Shown here: positions 1-8,007 of the stretch, one piece after another
Numbering within the stretch: position 1 is the stretch's first letter
How the letters are laid out: the number at the start of each line of letters is the position of its first letter
Source: Candidatus Falkowbacteria bacterium UBA2355
Lineage (GTDB): Bacteria; Patescibacteriota; Patescibacteriia; Patescibacteriales; Patescibacteriaceae
Assembly: GCA_002344425.1 (NCBI GenBank)
Contig: DDTV01000002.1
Coordinates: forward strand, 4,452 to 21,696
Length of the DNA: 17,245 bases
Reading direction: 5' to 3'
The notes under the pieces: generated by a model
What the model was told of the DNA's origin: nothing
The model's input: the letters and a program-made list of their open reading frames with translations, nothing else
Database searches by the model: none
Position numbers and translations under genes: made by a program

Positions 1-877
1 GCGCATGCTCGGAAAAACTCCGCCGCATATTCAAGTCATCAAACCTTTGGTCGATGGCGTCATTTCCGACTTTGAAGTTACGGAAAAAATGTTGAAATAT
101 TTTATTGACAAAGCGCACACGGAGCAATTCACGCTCGTACCTCGGCCGCGCGTTGTCATCGGCATACCGCTTGATATTACGGAAGTTGAAAAAAAGGCGG
201 TTGAAGACGCCGCCAAATCAGCCGGCGCGCGCGAAGTTTTTTTGGTTGAAGAAACCATGTTGGCCGCCATCGGCGCCCGCTTATCGGTTTCCGAGGCTAA
301 CGCGACTATGATAGTCGACATTGGCGGCGGAACAACCGAAATCGCCGTTATTTCCCTTGACGGCGCGGTTAACTGGAAAAACCTGCGTTTGGCCGGTAAT
401 TTTTTGAATCATGACATTATCCAATACATGCGCGAAGAATTCAACCTTTTGATCGGAGAACAGTTGGCTGAAGATATAAAAATCCGCATAGGTTCAGCCT
501 CGCCCTTGAAAGAATCTTTGGAAATGAACGTGCGCGGCCGCGATTTGATGAACGGTTTGCCCAAAGAATTGCGCGTTACCGATTCGCAAATTCGCGAAGC
601 GATGTCGCGAAGCATTCATCAAATAATTGATAACATCAAATTGATTTTGGAAACCACTCCGCCGGAATTGGTTGCCGATATTTACGAGTATGGCATTATC
701 CTGACCGGCGGCGGAGCTCTTTTGCGCGGCTTGGATCAGGAAATCGCCGCGGCGACAAAGATTCCGGTAAGAGTTGCCGACGATCCCTTGACTTGCGTTG
801 TGCGCGGTACGGGTATTTTGCTATCTGATCCGGCTTTATTGGCCCGGGTTATGATACCTAGCACCAAAGAATTATAA
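1..877 (+). CDS. mreB: Rod shape-determining protein MreB, 5'-truncated by the window edge
   Basis: MreB is the bacterial actin homologue that polymerises with ATP under the membrane and guides the elongation machinery. The frame is already open at base 2. The first ATG (position 5) lies inside the conserved MLGKTP segment, so it is not the real start; by comparison with E. coli MreB roughly the first 50 or more residues are outside the window. Visible hallmarks are the DGVISDF segment, the phosphate-2 loop DIGGGTTE (about residues 105-112 counted from that ATG), and the adenosine-loop LTGGGALLRGLD near residue 235. The C-terminus ends normally with a TAA at 875-877. mreC follows after 9 bases, then mreD and PBP2, the classic elongasome order. 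Identity is secure; only the N-terminus is missing. Confidence 0.97.
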   Translation, partial: RMLGKTPPHIQVIKPLVDGVISDFEVTEKMLKYFIDKAHTEQFTLVPRPRVVIGIPLDITEVEKKAVEDAAKSAGAREVFLVEETMLAAIGARLSVSEANATMIVDIGGGTTEIAVISLDGAVNWKNLRLAGNFLNHDIIQYMREEFNLLIGEQLAEDIKIRIGSASPLKESLEMNVRGRDLMNGLPKELRVTDSQIREAMSRSIHQIIDNIKLILETTPPELVADIYEYGIILTGGGALLRGLDQEIAAATKIPVRVADDPLTCVVRGTGILLSDPALLARVMIPSTKEL

Positions 878-886
878 AACAAAATT

Positions 887-1684
887 ATGAATAATCGCCG
901 ACCGCTCGCTACCTTCGCGGTCTTGGGCGGCATTATCATTTTACTTATTATTATCGGGAGCAACCGCTTTGGTACTTTGGGCGGCTTTACTCGCGCTGTT
1001 GCCAAGCCTTTTGCCGGCTTTATGCATCGGGCCGGCGAAATGCTGGCTTTTTCCAAAGAGCAGGCGACGAGCGAAGAAGCTATGGTCGCCTTGCGCTCGG
1101 AAAATGCGCGGTTGGCCGCCGAGAATGCCCTCTTGCTTACATTGGAAGACGAAAATCGCCGCTTGAGAGATTATTTGGTTTTTGCCGAAGCTCAAAAATC
1201 ATCTTTGCAAATGGCTGAGATTATAGCTCGCGGAGTGCCGGGCGATTCTTGGCAGAATCGACAAACCGTAACTCTTAACCAAGGCAGTGACCAAGGCATT
1301 GCCGTTGGTATGCCGATTGTCAGCTCCGAGGGTGTTTTGGTCGGTAAAATCACGGCGGTTAAAAATAATATTGCCGAAGCTTGTTTGATGTACAGCGCCG
1401 ATTGCCGCATTGCGGTGACAGTCGCCGGACGCGGTGATACTCTCGGTATAGCGCGCGGCGATCTCGGATTGAGCGTTTTAATAGAGTTGATTCCACAGAC
1501 GCAAACCGTTAATGAAAGAGATGTTATAGTTTCCTCCGGTTTGGAAGCCGGCATGCCACCCGGACTATTGCTCGGCTATGTCAGCCGCGTTATTAAAGAG
1601 GGGAATGAATTATGGCAACAAGCCATTGTCGAGCCGGCCGCCGACGTTGAAACTCTGCGTTTTGTTGCCGTGCTTAAACAATGA
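887..1684 (+). CDS. mreC: Rod shape-determining protein MreC
   Basis: MreC is the bitopic membrane scaffold that links cytoplasmic MreB to the periplasmic face and activates PBP2. The 265-residue product has a short basic N-terminus (NNRR), one transmembrane helix at about residues 8-24, a coiled coil at about 60-100 rich in E/A/R/L heptads, and then a Gly/Val-rich beta domain to the end. The segment with GSDQGIAVGMPIVSSEGVLVG (split here as NQGSDQGIAVGMP then IVSSEGVLVG, residues about 131-153) is typical of the family. The length is at the short end of the family. The start is the first ATG after mreB; no Shine-Dalgarno site is present, as for most core genes here. The stop overlaps the mreD start in an ATGA, indicating translational coupling. 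Confidence 0.95.
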   Translation: MNNRRPLATFAVLGGIIILLIIIGSNRFGTLGGFTRAVAKPFAGFMHRAGEMLAFSKEQATSEEAMVALRSENARLAAENALLLTLEDENRRLRDYLVFAEAQKSSLQMAEIIARGVPGDSWQNRQTVTLNQGSDQGIAVGMPIVSSEGVLVGKITAVKNNIAEACLMYSADCRIAVTVAGRGDTLGIARGDLGLSVLIELIPQTQTVNERDVIVSSGLEAGMPPGLLLGYVSRVIKEGNELWQQAIVEPAADVETLRFVAVLKQ

Positions 1685-2208
1685 GCCTTATGTCCAGAAC
1701 TTGGTTTATTAATTTGATTGCCATTATCTTGGCCGCTTTGGCCGATATAGTTTTCGTAGGCTCTTTGCCCTTGTCTCTGCACAGTCTTCATTTAGTAGTA
1801 CTCGGCATTGTTTTTGCGGCTCTCTTGGCCAATATAAGGGCCGCGGCTTGGTGGGCTTTGCTCGGAGGATTAATGTTTGAAATTTTTTCTTTCCGTTTTT
1901 TCGGTAGCCATTTAATTATCTTGTTTTTGGTTCTGGGCTTGGTATATTTTCTTTTTGAAAGGGTCATGACCAACCGTTCGGTTTATTCTTTGCTTATGAT
2001 TGCTATTGGAGCGACGATTCTTTATGACGGTTTGTTCCTGCTGTTCGACTATTGGTCGGGCGTGCGACTTTTGCCGCCAAGCAGCTTATTTAAAGCGCTC
2101 GGCCTTTCTTTGGTCGTTAATGCCGTAGCGGCGATTTTCATTTTTTATATTTCAAACTTGGCGACCAGGCGCCTGCGTCCCGTCTTCCTGCCTTTTACCC
2201 GTCGATAA
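1681..2208 (+). CDS. mreD: Rod shape-determining protein MreD
   Basis: MreD is the integral membrane partner of MreC in the elongation complex. The 175-residue product is almost wholly hydrophobic, with about five predicted membrane segments (roughly residues 7-27, 35-50, 54-70, 76-93, 103-122 and 138-158, some of which may merge). It ends in an Arg-rich tail (RRLRP...FTRR), consistent with a cytoplasmic C-terminus. Sequence conservation in this family is low, so the call rests on hydropathy, length and its place between mreC and PBP2. The start is the ATG within the ATGA overlap with the mreC stop; a second in-frame ATG three codons later is possible. PBP2 begins one base after its TAA. Confidence 0.88.
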   Translation: MSLMSRTWFINLIAIILAALADIVFVGSLPLSLHSLHLVVLGIVFAALLANIRAAAWWALLGGLMFEIFSFRFFGSHLIILFLVLGLVYFLFERVMTNRSVYSLLMIAIGATILYDGLFLLFDYWSGVRLLPPSSLFKALGLSLVVNAVAAIFIFYISNLATRRLRPVFLPFTRR

Positions 2209-2209
2209 T

Positions 2210-4174
2210 ATGATGATACGTCGCCATAAAAAAATTATTGGCAGTGATCCTTTCACGATTCAAGAAGGGTCTTTTAAGGATGGAAATTTCCAAGGCAAGT
2301 TCCGCCGCGATTGGGTTGAAGGCGCTTATACGCCGACTGAGAGAGGAGAAGAAACAGTCGGCAACAAATTGGGCGCGTCGTTTATGGCCTGGGTTAAGTT
2401 CGGCGCGGTTTTCCTGCTTATAGTTTTATTGGGGCGTCTTGGCTGGTTGCAGGTCGTTAAAGGCGAATATTATCGGGACATGGCCAATGGCAATCGTTTG
2501 CGCCTAGAGCGAGAACAGGCCAACCGGGGAATAATTTATGATCGCAACGGCGTTCCGCTCGTGCATAACGTTGCCAACTTTTTGCTTTATTGTATTCCGG
2601 CCGATTTGCCCAAGGACGAGGTACAGCGAAATTCTTTGATTGATGCTTTGGCGAATTTGACCGGCCGCTTTGATGCCGAAGAAGTAAAAGCGGCCGTCAG
2701 AAAATTGGATGCTTCGCAATTGGAGTTTTATCAGCCATTCTTTATTGCCGACAACATAGAGTATGAAAAAGCTTTGAAGATCAAGCTGGAGGCGCCAAGC
2801 ATGCCCGGCTTTGTTCTGTCTAACGCGAGCCGGCGCAGTTATGTTTTGCCGTCCCTGTCTTTTTCCCATCTCTTGGGCTATACCGGCAAGATCAATCCTG
2901 ATGAATTGGCGGCCGATCGAAGTGAATATTCGCCGATTGATTATTTGGGTAAAGCCGGTTTGGAAAAGTCATGGGAAAATGAAGTGCGCGGAGTAGCCGG
3001 CATAAAACAAGTCGAAGTCGATGCTTTAGGTAAAGAAAAAAAAGTTGTCAGCGAAACAATCGCCGTTCCAGGCAATAATTTGATTTTGGCGATTGACGCC
3101 GCCGCTCAGCAAAAGTTGGAAGCGATTATGGCCAATCATTTGCAGAAAATGGGCTTGAAACGCGCGGCGGCCGTTGTTATGGATCCCAATAACGGCGAAG
3201 TAATTTCTTTGATCAGCCTGCCGGCTTATGACAATAACTTGTTTGCCAAAGGTATTTCAAAATCAGACTATTCTAAACTGGCCGATTCGGCCGACCTGCC
3301 TTTGTTCAGCCGCGCCGTAGCCGGCGAATATCCTTCGGGCTCGACAATCAAACCGATCGTGGCGGGCGCCGCCTTGCAGGAAAATATAATCTCGCAATTT
3401 ACAACCTTTCTCAGCACTGGCGGCTTGCGCGTCGGACAATGGAGCTTTCCCGATTGGAAGGGCGGGGGACACGGCGTAACCGACGTGCGCAAGGCAATTG
3501 CCGAATCGGTTAATACTTTTTTCTATTATATCGGCGGCGGCTATGAAAACTTTACCGGCCTCGGCGTTGATAAAATTGTTTCTTATTTCAAAAAGTTTCT
3601 TCTCGGAACACGTTTGGGCATTGATTTGCCCAATGAAGGCGTTGGCTTCGTGCCGAGCAAAGAATGGAAGGAAGCTGTTAAAAAGGAACGGTGGTATGTC
3701 GGTGATACTTATCATATCGCCATAGGACAGGGTGATTTGATTGTCACGCCTTTGCAGGTTGCCGCCTATACTATGTTCTTTGCTAACGGCGGAACTATGT
3801 ACCGTCCGCATCTAGTTAAGGAACTGACAGACCCAAACGGAAATTCGGTGCGCAAAGTCGAGCCGGTTGTAATTTCAAAAGATATTTTGAGTCCCGACAA
3901 TATAAAAATAATTCGTGAAGGCATGCGCCAAACTGTTACTTCCGGTTCGGCGCGCAGTATGAGCTCTTTGCCGGTTGAGGCGGCCGGAAAGACGGGAACG
4001 GCGCAGTGGTCTTCAAAAAAAGATCCGCACGGCTGGTTTACCGGTTTTGCGCCCTATGACAATCCTGAAATTGTCATTACCGTTTTGGTTGAAGAAGGCA
4101 AGGGCGGTGATATCTCCGGCACGCCGATTGCAAGAGAATTTTTGCAGTGGTATTTCGGAGAGTATAAAAAGTGA
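2210..4174 (+). CDS. mrdA: Penicillin-binding protein 2 (elongasome D,D-transpeptidase)
   Basis: PBP2 is the monofunctional class B transpeptidase that cross-links new peptidoglycan during cell elongation, working with RodA and MreC. The 654-residue product has a cytoplasmic N-terminus of about 57 residues, one membrane anchor near 61-77 (VKFGAVFLLIVLLGRLGW), a dimerisation/pedestal domain with ANRGIIYDRNG at 104-114, and a C-terminal transpeptidase. All three active-site motifs are present: STIK (Ser378 nucleophile, Lys381), SVN (433-435) and KTGT (594-597). Length fits the family. The start ATG lies one base after the mreD stop (TAA-T-ATG) and is followed by a second ATG, so the true start could be one codon later. 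It is the last gene of the shape operon: CIRCE begins two bases after its TGA. Confidence 0.96.
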   Translation: MMIRRHKKIIGSDPFTIQEGSFKDGNFQGKFRRDWVEGAYTPTERGEETVGNKLGASFMAWVKFGAVFLLIVLLGRLGWLQVVKGEYYRDMANGNRLRLEREQANRGIIYDRNGVPLVHNVANFLLYCIPADLPKDEVQRNSLIDALANLTGRFDAEEVKAAVRKLDASQLEFYQPFFIADNIEYEKALKIKLEAPSMPGFVLSNASRRSYVLPSLSFSHLLGYTGKINPDELAADRSEYSPIDYLGKAGLEKSWENEVRGVAGIKQVEVDALGKEKKVVSETIAVPGNNLILAIDAAAQQKLEAIMANHLQKMGLKRAAAVVMDPNNGEVISLISLPAYDNNLFAKGISKSDYSKLADSADLPLFSRAVAGEYPSGSTIKPIVAGAALQENIISQFTTFLSTGGLRVGQWSFPDWKGGGHGVTDVRKAIAESVNTFFYYIGGGYENFTGLGVDKIVSYFKKFLLGTRLGIDLPNEGVGFVPSKEWKEAVKKERWYVGDTYHIAIGQGDLIVTPLQVAAYTMFFANGGTMYRPHLVKELTDPNGNSVRKVEPVVISKDILSPDNIKIIREGMRQTVTSGSARSMSSLPVEAAGKTGTAQWSSKKDPHGWFTGFAPYDNPEIVITVLVEEGKGGDISGTPIAREFLQWYFGEYKK

Positions 4175-4175
4175 T

Positions 4176-4202
4176 TTAGCACTCTTGACGGTCGATTGCT
4201 AA
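4176..4202. promoter_or_regulatory. CIRCE operator (HrcA binding site)
   Basis: The sequence reads TTAGCACTC, nine bases, GATTGCTAA. The known CIRCE consensus is TTAGCACTC-N9-GAGTGCTAA, so the left arm is perfect, the spacer is exactly nine, and the right arm has one mismatch. It lies just upstream of hrcA, the repressor that binds this element, and its spacer contains the -35 box of the promoter. Autoregulation of the whole chaperone operon follows from known HrcA/CIRCE biology. It begins immediately after the PBP2 stop codon. Confidence 0.95.
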
Positions 4203-4214
4203 CAATGATACAAT
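4185..4214 (+). promoter_or_regulatory. Sigma70-type promoter of the hrcA-dnaJ operon
   Basis: A TTGACG -35 box (4185-4190) and a TACAAT -10 box (4209-4214) are separated by 18 bases. The -35 box sits in the CIRCE spacer, so a bound HrcA would block RNA polymerase directly. The expected transcript start is near 4221, giving a leader of about 20 bases before the hrcA ATG. Confidence 0.8.
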
Positions 4215-4239
4215 AGCTTTATATTAAGCTATTGTTTTT
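4211..4239 (+). terminator. Probable terminator of the mreBCD-PBP2 operon, overlapping the hrcA -10 box
   Basis: CAATAGCTT (4211-4219) and AAGCTATTG (4226-4234) form a perfect nine-pair stem with a six-base loop, followed by five T's (4235-4239). This has the form of an intrinsic terminator, though the stem is A+T-rich and so may be weak. Its left arm overlaps the -10 box, and the hrcA transcript should start inside the loop. The hairpin can therefore form only in read-through RNA from the upstream operon. Alternatively the inverted repeat could be a second operator. Confidence 0.6.
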
Positions 4240-4241
4240 AT

Positions 4242-4925
4242 ATGGAAGAAAGAAAAAGGCTAATATTAGAGATAATTATCAAGGAACATATTGCCACGGG
4301 TTGCCCAGTGGCCTCTTCGACGATTGTGGAAAAGTACCATATGCCCGTCTCTTCGGCCACTGTCCGTAATGATATGGCCGAATTAGAGGAAGATGGCTGG
4401 ATTGTTCAGCCCCATACCTCGGCCGGCCGTATTCCGACCGATAAGGCCTATGAACAATATGTCAAAGAAGTCGCCAATGCCGAATTGCCTAAAAGCGAAA
4501 GCGAGAGTTTGGCTCTCTCCGATCCTGAAGATGAAATCAAAGCCAAGGCTTCAGCTAAGCAATTGGCCGCCATGTCGGGCTTGGCCGTTGTTTGGGCCTT
4601 TCATAAGCACAATGTCTATTACACCGGTATTTCCAATCTTTTACAGCAACCGGAATTTAATCAACCGCAATTGATGTATGATATTTCATCGATTATGGAT
4701 CGCATTGACGATATTGTCGGTGAAGTTTTTGATACCATAGCTTTTGAACCGCAAATTATGATCGGTCGAGACAGCCCCTTTGGAATTTTTTCCTCTACGA
4801 TTATGAGCCGCTATCAGGGCAAGGATCGCGTCGGATTGATCGGCTTAATCGGACCGGTGCGTATGGATTACGCGCTTAACAAAGCCCGGATTGATTTTTT
4901 GATTAAGGAATTATCAAAGAAATAA
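4242..4925 (+). CDS. hrcA: Heat-inducible transcription repressor HrcA, short form
   Basis: HrcA represses chaperone operons by binding CIRCE and is itself stabilised by chaperones. The 227-residue product has an N-terminal winged helix (about 1-75), with SSATVRNDMAELEEDGWI at 37-54 and the signature QPHTSAGRIPTDKAY at 56-70. The C-terminal family blocks are also present: TGISNLLQQPEF (128-139), MIGRDS (173-178) and GLIGPVRMDYA (201-211). HrcA is normally about 340 residues. Here the LAAMSGLAVVW segment at 108-118 runs almost directly into TGISNLL, so roughly 100 residues of the central GAF-like/dimerisation region appear to be absent. An acidic, Ser-rich linker fills about 80-100. The perfect operator upstream suggests that it is functional. 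It has no Shine-Dalgarno site, and grpE starts one base after its stop. Confidence 0.92.
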   Translation: MEERKRLILEIIIKEHIATGCPVASSTIVEKYHMPVSSATVRNDMAELEEDGWIVQPHTSAGRIPTDKAYEQYVKEVANAELPKSESESLALSDPEDEIKAKASAKQLAAMSGLAVVWAFHKHNVYYTGISNLLQQPEFNQPQLMYDISSIMDRIDDIVGEVFDTIAFEPQIMIGRDSPFGIFSSTIMSRYQGKDRVGLIGLIGPVRMDYALNKARIDFLIKELSKK

Positions 4926-4926
4926 T

Positions 4927-5406
4927 ATGACAAAGAAAGCAGAAGAACAAAAACCAAAAACCGATTGGGAAAAACAAAGCCAAGAGTTTGAACATAAATA
5001 TAAACTCGCTTTGGCCGACTATCAAAACCTTTTGAAACAAACCGCCAAAGAACGAGTCGAGCTGGCCCTCTATTCCAATGAAGCTTTGTTGCTCGAGTTG
5101 ATACCCGTTTACGACAATTTAAAATTAACTCTGCAGCATTATCCGCCCAACGGCGACGCCAATTGGCGAATCGGTCTAGAACATGTTCTCCAGCAATTTA
5201 AAAAATCATTTGAAATTAACGGCTTGAAAGAAATCAACGTTCAAGATAGCAAGTTTGATCCGCTGCGGATGGAGGCCGTTGAAACCGAAGAAACAACCGA
5301 TAAAGACAAGGACGGTATGGTTGCTAAAGAGTTAAAAGGCGGTTATACGCTTCATGACAAAGTCTTAATTCCTGCGCGAGTCGCAGTCTATAAAATTAAA
5401 AATTAA
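4927..5406 (+). CDS. grpE: Nucleotide exchange factor GrpE
   Basis: GrpE is the co-chaperone that releases ADP from DnaK. The 159-residue product starts with a charged, flexible segment, then a long helix containing LALADYQNLLKQTAKER (28-44), the family's dimerisation helix. The conserved core IPVYDNLKLTL follows at 59-69. The C-terminal beta-wing carries FDPLRMEAVE (110-119) and GYTLHDKVLIPARVAVYK (139-156), close to the family signature. It is slightly shorter than typical GrpE, because of a short N-terminal tail. The start codon is one base after the hrcA stop (TAA-T-ATG), with no Shine-Dalgarno site, which suggests coupled translation. Confidence 0.96.
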   Translation: MTKKAEEQKPKTDWEKQSQEFEHKYKLALADYQNLLKQTAKERVELALYSNEALLLELIPVYDNLKLTLQHYPPNGDANWRIGLEHVLQQFKKSFEINGLKEINVQDSKFDPLRMEAVETEETTDKDKDGMVAKELKGGYTLHDKVLIPARVAVYKIKN

Positions 5407-5418
5407 ATTTATAATCAT

Positions 5419-5802
5419 ATGACATCACTCATTAAATGGATGCCGATGCTTGAACCCTTTGAAGAGATGTCGAGCATTCCGGCCATCGATATGTACGAAG
5501 ACAAAGACAATGTTATTGTCGAAACCCAATTAGCCGGCATTGATCCGGCCAAGGTCGATATCTCGATTGAAAATGATATTTTGTCCATCAAGGGCGAAGC
5601 GGAAAAACAAAGCGAAATCGACGAAAAAAATTATTATCGCAAAGAAATCCGTCGCGGTTCCTTCTATCGCTCGATTCAACTGCCGACCCATTGCTTGGGC
5701 AATGAAGCCAAAGCCAAGTCCGAAGACGGTATCTTGAAAATAACAATCCCCAAGGCTCCGGAAGCGAAGCCGAATAAGATTAAGATTGAAACTAACAAAT
5801 AA
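5419..5802 (+). CDS. Small heat-shock protein, Hsp20/alpha-crystallin family
   Basis: Small heat-shock proteins are ATP-independent holdases that keep unfolding proteins soluble until DnaK/DnaJ can refold them. The 127-residue product has a short N-terminal arm (LEPFEEM, 11-17) and an alpha-crystallin domain from about residue 21. The domain includes VIVETQLAGIDPAKVDISI (32-50) and DILSIKGE (53-60), and the family's Gly-x-Leu signature is in GILKITIPKAP (104-114). The C-terminal tail has an IKI (I-x-I) motif at 121-123 that mediates oligomer assembly in this family. It lies 12 bases after grpE and three bases before dnaK, within the HrcA-controlled operon, which is a less common position for an Hsp20 gene. 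Confidence 0.94.
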   Translation: MTSLIKWMPMLEPFEEMSSIPAIDMYEDKDNVIVETQLAGIDPAKVDISIENDILSIKGEAEKQSEIDEKNYYRKEIRRGSFYRSIQLPTHCLGNEAKAKSEDGILKITIPKAPEAKPNKIKIETNK

Positions 5803-5805
5803 TAT

Positions 5806-7683
5806 ATGCCAAAAATTTTAGGAATCGATTTGGGAACGACTAACTCCGCCATGGCCATCATGGAAGGCGGCGCTCCCAAAATTATTGAGAATATCGAAGG
5901 TAATCGAACGACGCCCTCGATCGTGGCTGTTTCGAAAACCGGTGAGCGCTTGGTCGGCTTAACCGCTAAGCGCCAAGCCGTTACCAATCCGGAAAATACG
6001 ATTTTCGCGGTCAAGCGCTTAATCGGACGCCGTTTCGACGATCCGGAAGTACAACGCGATTTAAAGAACATGCCCTTTAAGATTATTCAAGCGGGCGACG
6101 GCGTTAAGGTTAAGATTCAGGACAAGGATTATACGCCGCAGGAAATCTCGGCGATGATTCTTGCTAAATTAAAAGCCGATGCTGAAGCTAAGCTCGGCGA
6201 AAAGATTACCGAAGCGATTGTTACCGTCCCAGCTTACTTTGATGATTCTCAGCGCCAGGCAACCAAGGACGCCGGAAAAATCGCCGGACTTGATATCAAG
6301 CGCATTATCAATGAACCGACGGCCGCGGCCCTTGCGTACGGCTTTGATAAAAAGAAGGGCCAAAAAATTGCCGTTTACGATTTAGGCGGCGGAACTTTCG
6401 ATGTTTCTATTCTTGAAATTTCGGAAGATACGGTTGAAGTCAAAGCCACCAACGGCGACACTCACCTAGGCGGCGAAGATTTTGACCAGCGTTTGGTTAA
6501 TTGGATTATTGATGAATTCAAAAAAGATCAGGGCGTTGATTTGTCCAAAGACACCTTGTCTTTACAGCGCATTAAAGAAGCCGCTGAAAAAGCCAAGATT
6601 GAATTATCGACCGTAGCGGAAACCGAAATCAATCAGCCCTTTATTACCAGCGACCAAAACGGACCAAAGCATTTGGTTATGAAATTATCGCGCGCCAAGC
6701 TTGAAAGTTTGGTCGGAGATCTTGTTGAACAAACCATCGAACCTTGCAAGAAAGCTTTGGCTGATGCCGGATTGAGCGTTAATGACTTGCAAGAAATCAT
6801 TTTGGTCGGCGGTATGACCCGTATGCCTTTGGTCAAAGAAAAAGTCAAAGCCTTTTTCGGCAAAGAACCTAACTTGACCGTTAATCCGGATGAAGTCGTT
6901 GCTATGGGTGCCGCGGTTCAAGCCGGTATTATGCAAGGCGATGTCCATGACGTTCTCTTGCTTGATGTTACGCCTTTGACGCTTGGTATTGAAACCTTGG
7001 GCGGCGTGGCGACGCCTTTGATTGAGCGCAATACAACCATTCCGACTTCAAAGTCGCAAGTTTTCTCGACCGCGGCCGATTCGCAGACTTCGGTTGAAAT
7101 TCATGTTGTCCAAGGCGAACGTCCGATGGCTAGCGACAATAAATCGCTGGGGCGCTTTATTCTCGACGGCATTCCACCGGCGCCGCGCGGCATTCCGCAA
7201 ATTGAAGTCAGTTTTGATCTTGACGCCAATGGCATCTTGAATGTCAAAGCGACTGATAAAGCTTCGGGCAAACAACAGCATATTACGATTACCGCCTCCT
7301 CCGGTTTAAGCAAAGAAGAAGTTGAAAAGATGCGCAAGGAAGCTGAATTGCACGCCGAGGAAGACAAGAAGAAAAAGGAATCGGTCGATATTAAGAATCA
7401 GGCCGATGCCGTTGTTTTCCAAACCGATAAACTCTTAAGCGAGTCCGGTGATAAAATGAAAGCCGAAGACAAGACCGAGCTTGAAGCTAAATTGAAAGCT
7501 TTGAAAGATGTCAAAGATACTGATAAATACGACGACATTAAAAAAGCCATGGAAGAGTTGAATACCGTAGCGCAGAAAATTGGCGCGGCAATGTATCAGC
7601 AATCCGCACAAGCCGAACAACCAAAGACCGAAGAACCAAAAGCCGAGGGACCGGTTGAAGGTGAGTTTGAAGAGAAAAAATAA
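5806..7683 (+). CDS. dnaK: Chaperone protein DnaK (Hsp70)
   Basis: DnaK is the cytoplasmic ATP-dependent Hsp70 chaperone. The 625-residue product is complete. The ATPase domain shows [12 protein letters not shown] (4-15), the catalytic Lys70 in FAVKRLIG, the autophosphorylation-site region [11 protein letters not shown] (192-202), and [10 protein letters not shown] (332-341). The interdomain linker DVLLLDVTP is at 382-390, followed by the substrate-binding beta sandwich with [15 protein letters not shown] and [14 protein letters not shown]. The helical lid ends in an acidic tail ([12 protein letters not shown]). The segment after [16 protein letters not shown] shows the insert found in Gram-negative-type DnaK. 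The ATG follows the Hsp20 stop by three bases without a Shine-Dalgarno site. Confidence 0.99.
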   Translation: MPKILGIDLGTTNSAMAIMEGGAPKIIENIEGNRTTPSIVAVSKTGERLVGLTAKRQAVTNPENTIFAVKRLIGRRFDDPEVQRDLKNMPFKIIQAGDGVKVKIQDKDYTPQEISAMILAKLKADAEAKLGEKITEAIVTVPAYFDDSQRQATKDAGKIAGLDIKRIINEPTAAALAYGFDKKKGQKIAVYDLGGGTFDVSILEISEDTVEVKATNGDTHLGGEDFDQRLVNWIIDEFKKDQGVDLSKDTLSLQRIKEAAEKAKIELSTVAETEINQPFITSDQNGPKHLVMKLSRAKLESLVGDLVEQTIEPCKKALADAGLSVNDLQEIILVGGMTRMPLVKEKVKAFFGKEPNLTVNPDEVVAMGAAVQAGIMQGDVHDVLLLDVTPLTLGIETLGGVATPLIERNTTIPTSKSQVFSTAADSQTSVEIHVVQGERPMASDNKSLGRFILDGIPPAPRGIPQIEVSFDLDANGILNVKATDKASGKQQHITITASSGLSKEEVEKMRKEAELHAEEDKKKKESVDIKNQADAVVFQTDKLLSESGDKMKAEDKTELEAKLKALKDVKDTDKYDDIKKAMEELNTVAQKIGAAMYQQSAQAEQPKTEEPKAEGPVEGEFEEKK

Positions 7684-7708
7684 CTAATTAATTTCTCTAA
7701 ATAAATTT

Positions 7709-8002
7709 ATGGCCAACGAAAATCCTCAGCAGCAGATTCAGATTCAAGACCCGATTCCGGGCGGCGGCGAATATTCGAACTGGGCGCATATTGCGCATAA
7801 CAAGGAAGAATTTCGAATGACCTTTGGCAATGTTATGGCGCCGGCCGGACGGGTAACCGCCAAGCTAGTGACCACGCCGAGTCATTTTAAGAGCATTGTG
7901 AATGCCATGATGGAAAATCTTAAAATGTATGAAAAGGCTTTTGGTGCAATCGCAGAGTCAAAACCGGTTGAAGGCGAAATAGGTTTTAAGAGTAAAGATT
8001 AA
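7709..8002 (+). CDS. DUF3467-type small protein within the chaperone operon
   Basis: This 97-residue protein matches what is remembered of the DUF3467 family: a Y-x-N-x-x-x-I-x-H-x-x-E-E-F block ([19 protein letters not shown], 26-44), a Pro/Gly-containing turn, [12 protein letters not shown] in the middle (here [14 protein letters not shown], 51-64), and a C-terminal helix ending KMYEKAFG (72-79). No biochemical role is known to the annotator. It has no signal peptide or membrane segment. It sits 25 bases after dnaK and five bases before dnaJ, so it is very likely co-transcribed with them. This suggests, but does not prove, a link to protein quality control. The family assignment is from memory of its pattern and should be confirmed by profile search. 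Confidence 0.8.
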   Translation: MANENPQQQIQIQDPIPGGGEYSNWAHIAHNKEEFRMTFGNVMAPAGRVTAKLVTTPSHFKSIVNAMMENLKMYEKAFGAIAESKPVEGEIGFKSKD

Positions 8003-8007
8003 TTTCC

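Noticed and set aside
3263..3811. A 182-codon minus-strand frame inside the PBP2 gene.
   Set aside because: It lies wholly within the well-supported transpeptidase domain and resembles no family. It is a shadow of the G+C-rich coding strand, as are the similar frames inside dnaK, dnaJ and gatB.
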